The notes below the pieces were generated by a model. The model had not been told where the DNA came from, searched no databases, and saw nothing but the letters and a program-made list of their open reading frames with translations. 64,000 nucleotides of DNA from Onchocerca volvulus (taxonomy: Eukaryota; Nematoda; Chromadorea; Rhabditida; Onchocercidae): NCBI GenBank assembly GCA_000499405.2, contig HG738138.1:62001-126000 (forward strand), written 5' to 3'. Positions 11,728 through 23,000 of this stretch are shown one piece after another; the stretch's first letter is position 1, and each line of letters starts with the position of its first letter. The position numbers were made by a program, and so were the translations under genes.

Positions 11728-14700
11728 TCACAGGGGTTGTACATCGAGGTAAGGATACATAGAAATGCGGGGATAACACAATGGTAATGCTGGAAGCAGC
11801 CCATTTAGATAAGGATCAAATGGCGGATATGGATGAATAGGAGAACTAACTAATGAAGAATTACTGGATGAAACTGACAATTTGGAGCCAAAATCTAAGC
11901 ATGATGTGTTGTCAGAAAATGTCAGTGAAGAGGAAGAAGATGCAGATGATGACAAGGTACCATAATCGTTATCGTCAATGGCTGAGATGGTACTTGCACT
12001 TTCAGAACGAGACTCCTGTATTAGTATTTTTTCAGGATGTAATCCTTCCAGCACGAGTCGCAAAGCCGAATGACGTTTTTCTAACTGTTTTTTCCGCTCC
12101 TCAGCACTTTTTACAAGTTTATCCAATTCCTGAAAATGCTCAAGAATATTTTTTTCAGCTTCATTTCCTTAAATTACACATCGAATCATTTGGTAAAAAT
12201 CTCAACGAGTTAATACGATGGCTCATCAAATATTTACTGAACAGAAGTTACTCGTTTCACGCTTCACGAAATTCCACCAAATGCGGTTACCTTATAGACA
12301 ATCTACAACAATGTCGCACGACATCATCTAATATATCCTTCAACACCTACTACTACTATTCACATGGTTTGAACCACGGCAGTACAACTGCAGTACTACT
12401 GGAAAGTCACGTGATACATTTCACAGGATAGTGCTTTACCGCTGCACATGTTTACAATATCCTAACTCACGTGCAATGCCATCTCCCAAAGACTACCACT
12501 GAAACTTAACAAACTATGATGCTTTCTTGCAGTTAATACTTATGTACAAATATCTTTACTTCTACAGCACATATACCACTTTTTCCTTACCAAAACAAAG
12601 TTATGATAACTCATCAGCGATTTTGATTTATAATTGTTGGATTAATAGTAATAATAAAACAATAATTAGTGACTATAATAATTATAATTACAGCTAACAA
12701 TAAAAGTAATAATAATGTTAATAATAATAATAGTTAATAATAATAATAATAAAAGAAAAAGAAGAATAACAATGCCACATTCTCAAAATATACTGTCTCG
12801 CGATAGTGTTTTTTGGATCGCAGATGCAGCGGAGAAAGTAGAAACTACAATAAGCTAATGTAACTAGCGAAATGGAGCATAAGCGAAAGGACATCTCTGA
12901 AGCAACAATTTGTAGCTATGAAGGTCCCCGTAAAAATAGCATAATTCATCTGTTCATCTCAAGAGGTTGCCACAATCATTACTTTATGAGCACAACAATG
13001 GGAGAAGAACGAAGAACTGACCAAAATATAGTCTCTAGCACGAGTTAATAAAGAGAGGGTTGTATTGCGGGCATTGTCGGAACTAGAAGGAACAATATCC
13101 TTCAAGTTATCCAAATATCCACGAAGATTAGCACGACGTGTCTTTTCCAGTTCATTGTGAGCGGCTCTGCAATAAAAAGAGCAATCAGGTATGCTGAACA
13201 TACCACCATCAACTGTTTTTATGATTGAATGAAACTACTTGCCTTTTAAGCGTAATATTTGGTGTGTCGGTAAAAAAAAAGTTCTTGCAAGGCTGAACAT
13301 CTAATGTCTTTACCACATATGTCATATAGAAATAGGGAGTCGAAGTATTAGTTCTGTATAACTTCTAAACAAGAATGATTTGATAACTAGAATTGACGTT
13401 CCTAATTATGACGTTTCCGGTGAATGATTTTAGCAAACCTAATTATACATAAGCGAAAATGAGAAGCAATTCCTGATGGCAATTATTTTGCATGCCATGA
13501 CGTATAATTTCTCAGCTATATTTTCGAACTGTTGGTGCAGTGCACTGGTGTTTTCCAATGATGACATCACAAACTGTGCATTACGAGGCAATGTTTCATT
13601 CAAAGCCTAATCAAAGGTAACATGCTGTTAGTTGTCAAATCCATTTCATTTAATCCAACTATTATGAGCCATTAGCAATATCTGTATATGTTTAGGATTG
13701 TCTAAATCCTATACATCGCCAAAAATTCTACACATGACATTAAAAGAATTATTCTGATACTCTACACTACTTTGTTCGATTTTCAATTTTGATACTTCAT
13801 CATTTTATCATTGTCGTCATCAAGCCTCATGCTACTGGCTACATACTCATTTCAGCCTGACGTTACGAAAAACTCAGCAGAAGTGACAAGTCTGTCCTTT
13901 TATCTTCAAATTCCTCATCCCAGGCAACCTTGAACAAATCGATGAGAAAATTCTGTAAAACCTATCCAAATTTGTCTGGATGTTTTCTATATCGTGAGTT
14001 TATTTTTCTCAAGTAATTTATGATAGAGCTATCTAGTTACCGATCTTCTCTAGGTGAGTATACAACCTCCAATACCCATATGCTTGGATCAGAATGTGAT
14101 TAAAGGCTTCTGAAAAAGCCGCTCGATATAGATGCGACAACACAGCAAAGGAAAAGATATTTCCTATTTGCCACTTTAGTAACTTACTGGACTGAGAAAA
14201 AAGTATCTTTCGGCATGTCTCTGGGTAATACGTTTACCTTTCCGCACCATTCTATGATCCCTACAACCAAGAATTGTAAAAAAAAAAAAAAAGAAGAAAA
14301 AAGAACCCAGGAGTAAAAGCTAAGTCGAAAGAAGTGCTTGATTATTCCGGATAACCGGAGTCAAGAAATCTTTCAAAACCAGAATGTACCATTATTTATT
14401 CAGAAAATGCATTAGAAAATAAAACGCATTTACCACCCTACACGAATCCCATGTATATTCGTATTCGAATGTATGTTTCTGTGCATGGAAATACATATAT
14501 GCATGCATGTGATGTGTGTGTGTGTGTGTGTGTGTGTGGGTGTGTGTGCATGTGTATGCGTATGTTTTATATGTATGATGTGTAATGTGTAATGTTTTGC
14601 AGAGGAGAAAGAGGAGACCCGTCTGCACACGTGCTATCAGTAACAACATGCGTGCAGTAAAGCACGTGCAATGCAGCTGAAAGGACTGTATGAGAAGGCA

Positions 14701-15688
14701 GACCCGGAAACAGTTTTGAAGTAGTGTGCAGTCGACTGCATGTTTGCTTTGTTTTGCAGATTTCAGACAACAATAATGATAGTGTTCTGCAATGGGAAGT
14801 CAGGGGGAGCATGTTTTGTCGCGGCTTACCGCGATGATGCCTGTGCTTGGGCAAATAGGGGAAAGTTGAATGAGTGCGGGCCATTTCGAGTTATTACATT
14901 GTATATTCTTGCTGGAGCTGTGTTCTTCTTAGAAAAAAAAATATTTGAAAACATGCAATAGATCCAGCATCAGCATCATTTTCTCAAGCATATAGTTTTG
15001 CAATGTAATGACACCAGGGGCGAAGTATTATAATGCGAATGCAGGTCAAAGTGTGCATGCTGTGCCTTCCAGGCTGCATATTCATGCTTATTTGCTGCTT
15101 TTGAAGATGGTATAAAACTAACCTGCTTTGACGTGCACTGGTTACAGAAGGATATGGTCGATGTCTCCTGCTATATTCTGGTGGAGGTGTCTGAAAATGT
15201 TGCGGTGATGGAATTGATGAGCTCCGATCCGACAAACATCCCAAAGATGACGTAGACGCAATGGAACACGTAGTACTTTGTCCTAATACTCCTTTGGTCA
15301 CAAATGAATCGCCACTGCTTTCATCACTAACTGGAAAAGAAAATCCGAATTTGAAATTGTGTTTCAAATTCTTCCCATACAGATCTTCCCGCTCGTTACG
15401 CACTTAACCATGCCGGAAACACAGTGAGACATATTCCGGATGCATTATGCAGTTAGGAAGAAGGTCGAAGTGCTGACTGCTAGCTGTTCAGACTATTTAC
15501 AAATTAGCCAAACTGATGGGTCGTACAGGTGTTTCCTGCTTCCAGCTCATTTCCTTATTTCGAAAAATTTATGACGAAAAAGGGTAAGACATACTGAGGC
15601 AAGTATCCGGAATATTCCGTGCTTTATCGATATACTGCGCGGCAGATATAAGCTGTGAGAAACAGAAGGGCGAATGTCTTCGATCCAT
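11728..15688 (-). CDS. mdl-1: Mad/Mxd-type bHLH leucine-zipper repressor
   Basis: Nuclear transcription factor of the MAX/MXD network; family members pair with MAX, bind CACGTG and recruit the Sin3 corepressor. Four exons: 15688-15595, 15330-15123, 13166 to about 13018, 12167-11728, about 296 aa. Exon 1 starts at an ATG and encodes [12 protein letters not shown], a degenerate match to the Sin3-interaction helix (LLxAAxYLE). Exon 2 is Ser/Pro-rich. Exon 3 is the b[18 protein letters not shown], then [18 protein letters not shown]. Exon 4 gives the zipper, [18 protein letters not shown] then [18 protein letters not shown], then a Ser-rich tail rich in Pro and Tyr at the end. The phases of exons 1-3 agree perfectly. 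The exon 3 donor is uncertain: the better GTCAGT breaks phase, so GTTCTT or a missed small exon is needed. The symbol is by similarity to C. elegans mdl-1. Confidence 0.85.
12408..12473. promoter_or_regulatory. Two CACGTG E-boxes in mdl-1 intron 3
   Basis: CACGTG at 12408-12413 and 12468-12473. This is the palindromic site that MAX/MXD dimers bind, so autoregulation is possible. Function is inferred from the motif only. Confidence 0.3.
12650..12770. repeat. AAT-rich microsatellite in mdl-1 intron 3
   Basis: Imperfect runs of AATAAT and related triplets, ending in an A/G-rich patch. Non-coding. Confidence 0.85.
14512..14565. repeat. (GT)n microsatellite in mdl-1 intron 2
   Basis: Alternating GT run with a few interruptions. 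The reverse strand shows His/Thr open frames that are simply translations of the repeat. Confidence 0.95.
14628..14668. promoter_or_regulatory. Two CACGTG E-boxes in mdl-1 intron 2
   Basis: CACGTG at 14628-14633 and 14663-14668, just beyond the GT microsatellite. Same reasoning as for the intron 3 pair. Confidence 0.3.
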
Positions 15689-16118
15689 AAAAGAAATCAC
15701 CCAACGCTGCTATAATAGAGTATCATGTCTATTAATGATGACGATGACTGATATCCATCCATGAATAGTATCACATTATCAATATCAACACAATCAGCAC
15801 AATTATTTACAAGACTAAGATGAGGATGGATGGATGATTCGGGAAATGCCGATCATTCATCCAGGTATTTCGGAAATGCCGGTCGTTCGGGAGAGGGACA
15901 AACAGATGGACAGCATGGCAACAGCACAACTCATCTCTCAAACTAAGCAACTTGACACAGTCACAATCAAACGAACTGCTCCCCACCTTGTGATCCTTGG
16001 GCAAGAGTAGCACTGTGTTTACAAGCAGCAGTCAGTCATCCGGGTTTTAATGCCGTCCTGACAACTGCCCAATTAGGGTGACGAGGCGAGAAATGATGAC
16101 AGAGATAGACAGACGCAC
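15689..16118. other. Proximal upstream region of mdl-1
   Basis: Sequence directly 5' of the first coding exon, presumed promoter and 5' UTR. It includes a tandem GGATGGATG-type patch near 15830 and no clear TATA box. No exon seen. Confidence 0.35.
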
Positions 16119-16153
16119 AGACACACACACACACACACGAACACACGCGCACG
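16118..16153. repeat. (CA)n microsatellite upstream of mdl-1
   Basis: ACACAC run with GA/GC interruptions, about 430 nt upstream of the mdl-1 start codon. Confidence 0.9.
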
Positions 16154-16187
16154 CATGCACAAGCAAACACATCGGCGAGTGGGTGTG

Positions 16188-16210
16188 CAACTGCAACTGC
16201 AACTGCAACA
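16188..16210. repeat. Tandem CAACTG hexamers upstream of mdl-1
   Basis: Three perfect CAACTG units at 16188-16205 followed by CAACAG. Each unit fits the E-box consensus CANNTG. It lies in a locally GC-richer stretch (about 16.1-16.5 kb) in the mdl-1 upstream region. Confidence 0.7.
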
Positions 16211-17721
16211 GCCATCAGCACCAGCACCACCACAAGCAATCCTCCACACCTATATCAAGAGGGATGTGTGTAGAAGCGAGCGGATAGTTCTTCTTAGGTG
16301 TCGGCGTGGTCGACAGGCCGATCGACGGACGCTTGCAGGTAGTGAGTCGTGTGGTCGGCTGACTGTTGCGAGAGCACTGCAAGTGCTGCTCGAGTTTACC
16401 CGCTTTTTCACATTTCAGCAGACCCGGACGATGACCCTTGTGTCTGTCTGTCTGCCTGTCTATCGGTGGGTGTGCATTGGTGTTGTGGCACAGTGGAGTA
16501 ACCGCTGCTGATTGCAATCACCACCTGCACTAATCACTCAACACAATAGTCGCTGTTTGTGGGGGAAGTGTGAAGCTGCGTGGGTGAAGGACAGGTGATA
16601 AGGTTGCCATGTGACTGTTGCGATGATAGCGGTCGTTGTGTAGTTATTGTAATAATCATAACAAAGAGGGAGAGAGTAGAGTGTGATAAGGGATTGGAGT
16701 GATAGTGAGGGATATGTGCTCATTGATCTGAATCGCCATCGACAAATGGCGTAAGCTGTTCGTAGCAGCGTATCACTATCACCACCTATCCGAACATGAC
16801 GAGTAGGTAGTGATGAACGGTATTGATTGAAGTGAGGAACGCTTCATCTCTTCATATCATATAATGGCCGACAAATAGTGTCGATCCTTTCAAAAAAGAC
16901 TGTTAAATGATAGTATTTCACCAAAGTGTCGCTTAAAACTGTCCAAGCGATACGGTCATATGGAATAATGTAAATTTCGTCAGAGCTTTGTGGAACTACA
17001 AAATTTCAAAGAAAAAGGAAGAAAATCACAAAATATGCTATGAATCTGCTATAAATAGTCGACTTTTGCAAGGATGCATCCTACAGGATAGGTGATGGAG
17101 TGGGAAGTTCATGTTTATCCCTTTTCCGAGAATCATTCATTTTTCAAGCCCTCTCTGGTCTATAGAGCGAGTGAATTTTTTCTTAGAAATGAAAATCTGT
17201 GCATTGCCATTTCTGTCGCAGTCATAATTTGTTTAACCTTAAATTTGTGGGAATGCTGAAAACAATTTGAAAGAATGATTCAAATTAATTCAAATGAAAA
17301 TAAAAGATTGAATATGAATAGGACAACATTAAGTTTGCCAATCGGAATGTTCGATTTGGTTTGCCATATTGAGTGTACATATCTTTTAGTTGTATGAAAC
17401 CACGTGCAATGATCTATAGTAGCGATTCAAATTGTAACCTATAAGGTTTCTTGCTTCTCATTTTGACTTCATCAAAACAATTTTTGTTGTCACTAACTCA
17501 AGCTTTAATTGTTCGAGACTGAAGACAATAGCAATTGTGTTACGCATTCCTCGATTAAGTCAAGCTTTGAATTATAAGCAGCTGATACTTGTAACAATTA
17601 AACAAAATCATTGTCAGTTAGTACGATTTTGATGCCCACACCGTAGTAAATTACGCTGAAAGAATTATTGACTAAGAAAGCATTACAAAACATGCGCATT
17701 TCTCGTGAGTGCAGGAACTGC

Positions 17722-18201
17722 TTAATCAATTAACAGTTTGCAAAAGAAACTTCCATGAATGAGGGAAAAAGTTTCGGAGTCGAAAGGATGGAAAGCGTCA
17801 ACAGATTGATAAAATGTAGGGAAGGGAAGAGGGGCTTTGAAGCGCAAGGTAGGCTCAAACCAACGATAGTAATTATAGCAACGTTCATTCGTAATTACTT
17901 GTAACATTAACCTGACAGGTATTATTACAACTTGAGGAAATGTGACTTCGATGAGATAAAGATAATGACTTGCAAAATGGGGACACTTAGACTGTCGCAT
18001 ATCTGCAACCATCAGCTTCACACATATATACGGCACAAGTATAAATATAATGGTCGACCCATATTTCCTCCACTTTATCTGGAAAAGAATCTGATATTTG
18101 GCGCATTTTAGAGAACATTCTGAAATTACGAGAAAGTTTTGCATCATTTTTTCGATTTCTTTAGCTGCCATTCGCAGTGCATGTGCCATCGCTGTTTTCA
18201 T
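17722..18201 (-). CDS. Hypothetical 159-codon ORF
   Basis: Single open frame with an ATG start (MKTAMAHALRMAAKEIEKMM), one hydrophobic stretch (STIIFILVPYICVKLMV), and a C-terminal part rich in Phe and Tyr. It is long for a chance frame at this base composition, but chance is not excluded. No family is recognised and there are no clear flanking splice signals. It lies about 2 kb upstream of the mdl-1 start, on the same strand. Confidence 0.25.
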   Translation of the reverse strand: MKTAMAHALRMAAKEIEKMMQNFLVISECSLKCAKYQILFQIKWRKYGSTIIFILVPYICVKLMVADMRQSKCPHFASHYLYLIEVTFPQVVIIPVRLMLQVITNERCYNYYRWFEPTLRFKAPLPFPTFYQSVDAFHPFDSETFSLIHGSFFCKLLID

Positions 18202-18929
18202 GATGATATTTACAATTCAGGGAAGCTCAGAATTATAACTTTAACTTTAAAAGCTGATAGCTTACTCTAGGTACCTTTCGGATAACGAATTCGCAACTAT
18301 CGATTCTACAACGGAAAAGCTTATTATACGTCTTTTGTACGCTTCCTCAGTTTTTTTGGTCATTGATATGGCAGCTAGTTTCCGTACTTTATATACCTCA
18401 CATTTTATGGGTATGACATAGTAGTTGATTGATTCACGTGCTCATCTTTATTTTATGTCATTTCTTCTTTTTTTTATTTTTATTTTTGAAAGAAATCTAC
18501 AGGTATAATTATATAACATAATGCACATTTCGGATCAGTTTGTAGGATACGTGAAAGCCATCATCTCTCAAGAAGTAATAACTCATGGCCAATATTTCAA
18601 AAATTTTAGGAAATTGTGGTCAACCAAGTTAATCATTCTCATTTGGAGATCGACCGACCCATTTTAAAAGCCAAATTGGAAAAATGCAAGGACATCTTAA
18701 ATTATTATTCAAAAAAGGACCCCTTACATTAGGCGATATGAAAATGAAACCAGTAAACATCGTAAAAACAGGAGAACAGCAGGAATGTGGTAGTGGTTCT
18801 AAAATAAGGCATCAAAGAATGTTCTCATTCATTAACAAAAACTACGAGCGACCATTAGTGACTTAGAATGGTGACAATATCGATAGATGTCTCTATTTGA
18901 TGACAATATCTAGAAACATTGTACTCTAA

Positions 18930-18956
18930 ATATATATATATATATATATATATATA
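18930..18956. repeat. (TA)n microsatellite
   Basis: About 13 uninterrupted TA units. Confidence 0.95.
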
Positions 18957-19951
18957 ATACAACATATAATTCGATCCTTGCTATCTTCAAAAGATGAGAT
19001 TTGAATGGAAGTTAACAGCAATGCTGTGGAACGAGAAGTAAGTTTATGATGAAGAACTCTTTTAAGCCTGTCATACTTGGCATCTTTTACACGGACCCAA
19101 ACAGCATGTACAGCACAGCACATCATCCCAGGCTATCTGTCAGCTTGGGCAACATCACTACCACATTTCAACTTTGTGTTAGTGATGATGCAGCCAATTT
19201 TTTTTTGATTAGGAAATGGCAAGCTCCTTCATATTATAACAGCATCATTGATATAAGATGAGTACTCAACATCCTTCTCCTCTCGCTTATCTTTACTATT
19301 TCCATCAGTTCTCGTAACTGCAACGATGGAAGAAGTTGGGAAGTGAGCGAACTGTCTATTTTTTTTTGGAAAGCTATGATTCGAGAATACACCCTTTTCA
19401 GATATACCGTTAATAAGTGAATGGCTTGAAACATTCCTAATTTCCATGGATATAATCAAACTCGAAAAGAGTGCGAAATTAATATTAACTGCGAAAGTAA
19501 CAGAGAAAATAAAAAGTTTTGGGGAGGATATGAAGTAAAGATTTACTGTTTTGTGGGGTGTGATCAAGACAAATATACTGAAGCTACCAAAGTCTTGAAC
19601 TTATTTAAAATGTATCAAATGTTTACGGAGAAGAAAGATCAGCTGTTATGTTTTAAGAGAAGAATAAGAAGACATTGAGGGAAAATCTTATCTGAGATGT
19701 GAATCAAAAAGTCGAGAAAGTTACTGGGACAATTTCAGTCTCTAACTGATATGGTCGGTTACCTGTCTTCAGACAGTCATCAAAACACAGTTCTGAATAC
19801 GGTCATTACAGAGAAATCACTGATAAGAGTGGAACTGCGTTACCACACATCAAGATGGATACTAAGGACCCCAAATTACAGTAATAGAAAATAAGAAAGT
19901 ATGGATGGCAATTAGGTTCTTATTGGTGCAACAAGTAAGTATTCACTGCTG

Positions 19952-20036
19952 CCGTTGCTGCTACTACTGCTACTGCTGCCTTGCTGCTGCTGCTGCTGCT
20001 GTTGTTGTTGTTGTTGCTGCTGTTGCTGTTGTTGCG
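19952..20036. repeat. CTG/TTG trinucleotide repeat with a poly-Gln frame on the - strand
   Basis: On the + strand this is a run of CTG and TTG triplets. On the - strand one frame reads about 17 Gln followed by a Ser-rich stretch and SNGSSEYLLVAPIRT before a stop. No flanking domain or convincing splice sites identify a gene, so this is recorded as a repeat. Confidence 0.85.
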
Positions 20037-23000
20037 TTGTGATTGCATGGTTGATAGTGCTACGATGGATGGATGGTTCGATGTATGATTTCTGGACGTC
20101 GTTACACTGCCAGAGGGCGCAGAAGAGAAGAGGCGGTGGAAATTGCAGTCAAACGGGTTCCCGAGATGCACGTGAAATGCATGTTGGCCAGTGTCATTCA
20201 TTTCCTCTTTCCTTTAGCGAATCAAATTCTTCGTCCTTTTTTTCCTATTATTTTTTGTTTCTTTTGTTATTTTTTCCATTGATTGACTTCTTACGATTAG
20301 CTAAATGATTCACTAACTTGCCGTATGATGATTGATTTACTGAACCGACTGATCGATCGATTGACTGACTGGCTGAACGGCTGACCGACTAGCTCATTGA
20401 TTTTTGGTTTTTGCGGGCATAAGAATTTTTGCAAGAATTAGCTGTTTCTTCTATCTTTCTGATCATCTCTCCTATTTTATTTTAACGGTAGTTTTCAAAA
20501 CGTTTTTATTACATTGTGCCTATAAGGAACGGGGGCAACTTTACACACATGCATGCATACTCGCACGTGTACTTAACCAGTTACAGTAACCAAAGAGCAC
20601 AATCATCAAAGAGCGACAGGATGAATGAAAGACGGGAGGAAGTGTCCGGGAGTATTCAGACAGGATTTTCTACATGGGTACTAGTCCTGTTTACTTCACA
20701 CTTTGTATTATTTTGTTGCAGATAAATATCCGTGGCATGACAAAGCGTATGAAATAAAGATAGTATTGAAGTGCTTAAGCTCATGTCAAAGATCAAACAG
20801 GTTGCGGAGATAACGTTTGAATGTATGAGAAAGTTAAATACCAATCATCTCGATATTGCAAACTGCAATCGCGAGAATGTGCTGTGACGTGTCACTTTAC
20901 TGCAGCTAATATCGTAAACCTACCATTTGTTAATTTATGAAAAACTGGATGATTACAAATAACATACATGAGTATTACTATCCTTCTTTCCTTATAGGGA
21001 GTGTTCATATTCGTTGCCCTTCCACAACGCCACACGATGATACGAGCTTCAAATCTTTTGAAAAACGGATGGCACTATGTTAATATGATAAAATGATGAC
21101 ATTACTATCAACAGAAGCACGTTGATACTTCTCAAAAAGGTTACTGATAAGAAGTGCTCCGTGCAGAAGTGGCAGTTGCTCTACAGTATAGCCGGAGGGT
21201 AAAATGCAAAGAATATACGACATATTGCCTGATTACTGTCAACTATGCATCAGAAAAGTATAAAACATTTATCATCATCGATTTAACCATACAATACGTA
21301 GCAGAGTTTACGATATCAAGCTGTAGGCCCTCAGTGGCATGCATAAATCTAGTGGGTATAGTATCGCTCGTTTATGTTTCTTGAAATTTTTTATCCCAGC
21401 AAATGAAACCAAAGCTCAAATTTATGGTGCTGTATATGTTCTAAATCCCATGATAATTAAGTTCAGTTACTCAAATGGCTCTCAACTTTTGATCGATTTT
21501 ATAATCCATTCAAATTTGGATGCGATTCAAATATTACATCAGGTTCCTTTGACTAATTAATTATTGCATCTTGTACAATACTCCTCTAAATTCACTTCAT
21601 TCTGTGAGTTCTTGGTGACAAGTGCATTTTGTAAATGTGCCTGCTATTGTCAAAGTGTTTAAGACGGCATTATACAGAACATTTCAGAACTAACTGCTTT
21701 AATTCCATTCGTCAGCTTAAAGAGCTGCTGGCAAATTAAATCAATCTTATGATGATGATGATGATGGAGAGGAACGAATATGCAAAATTAACTTCTGATT
21801 ATTTAAACGATCGATAGGTAGTTACATGTTATGTATAAACTGATAACGGTTGAAATATCAAACATTCACTGCTATCGTTTTCGATTACAAAAAACTGAAA
21901 CAGACGGCAGCGGAAGAATGCGTATTTTGTTTGCGCCACGACGAGGATTAGCTGAGCAGAATGAGCAACTGATGGAGAAAATGAATGACGCCCTTGGCAG
22001 GAAAAATTAGAGTGATAAGCTTATTTGTTGCCTCCAACTTGTCTGAGGGATTCATCATGAAACTAGCAAGTCTTGAGTCAAATCCACTCTTCACTTTATA
22101 ATGTTGTAGATAAGTGTTTTGCTTTCATAAACTAAACAAACTATTAAAATATTGCAGAATCTGTCATCAGAGTCATCTTTGTCTATTATTCATATTTCGG
22201 AAATTCTGTGGACCTAGCAGTTCTGTAAATTCTATAAGGAAATATTACTATTAAAGAAGAAAAACTGAAGAGAAAGGAAATCTAAAGCACAGTCAAGGAA
22301 TATCCGATAGTGCCGCAGACAGTTGATAATCAACAAATCATAAATAGAAAAATTCTTTTGATGCTTAAATCCATAATGTAAAACAAGCGTTACTTCTAAA
22401 CCAATAAAGAATTTTCTTTGACTTTTGTCGCTCGGTTTTTGGGCATATTTATTGTTATTGATTTTGAATCAGCTTGATGAATGATGGAACAAGAATTCAC
22501 CCGGTAATATAGGAATGCATTTAAATGGCTGGTGAAAAATGAAGTTGAGAACTGTAATGATCAAAAAACAGAAAAAAGGTCAACTTTGTCTCCGTTAACA
22601 TGATGCCTCGCACGTGATCCAACGAAGTGAAACTCGAAGCGATCATAAACCGAATTCGTCATTGGTATATTTATTTCCCGTATCACACTCCTGTTTGTTA
22701 TCAATCTTTGTTCCTTTGTTCCTGATGAAGACGTTCAAGCTGCTATAGATATTCACTACAATGCAGTTCTACTATGGTAGTTTCAAATAAATTATAAAAC
22801 ATATTTTGCGCATAGATGTTAGCAATAATTCAATTTCTAAATGATAGCTCAACCTCAGTCTATGAGAATAAGAGAAAATTTCAGTGCTCCTAACCTTCTC
22901 TAACTTAGCTTTAATGGCCATCGATTTTCAGAGTGCTGTTTGTCCACAGTTGCATGCAGCAAAGTTAAGCAAACGACGTAAGAGGTGCAGAAAGTTGCAA

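Noticed and set aside
11853..12431. 192-codon + strand open frame
   Set aside because: It lies opposite the mdl-1 last exon and intron; the - strand reading has the leucine zipper and correct splice phase, so the + frame is a shadow.
14392..14884. - strand His/Thr-rich frames
   Set aside because: Translations of the GT microsatellite in the mdl-1 intron.
19955..20308. + strand frame with poly-Leu and poly-Cys
   Set aside because: Simple translation of the CTG/TTG repeat, with no domain or splice support.
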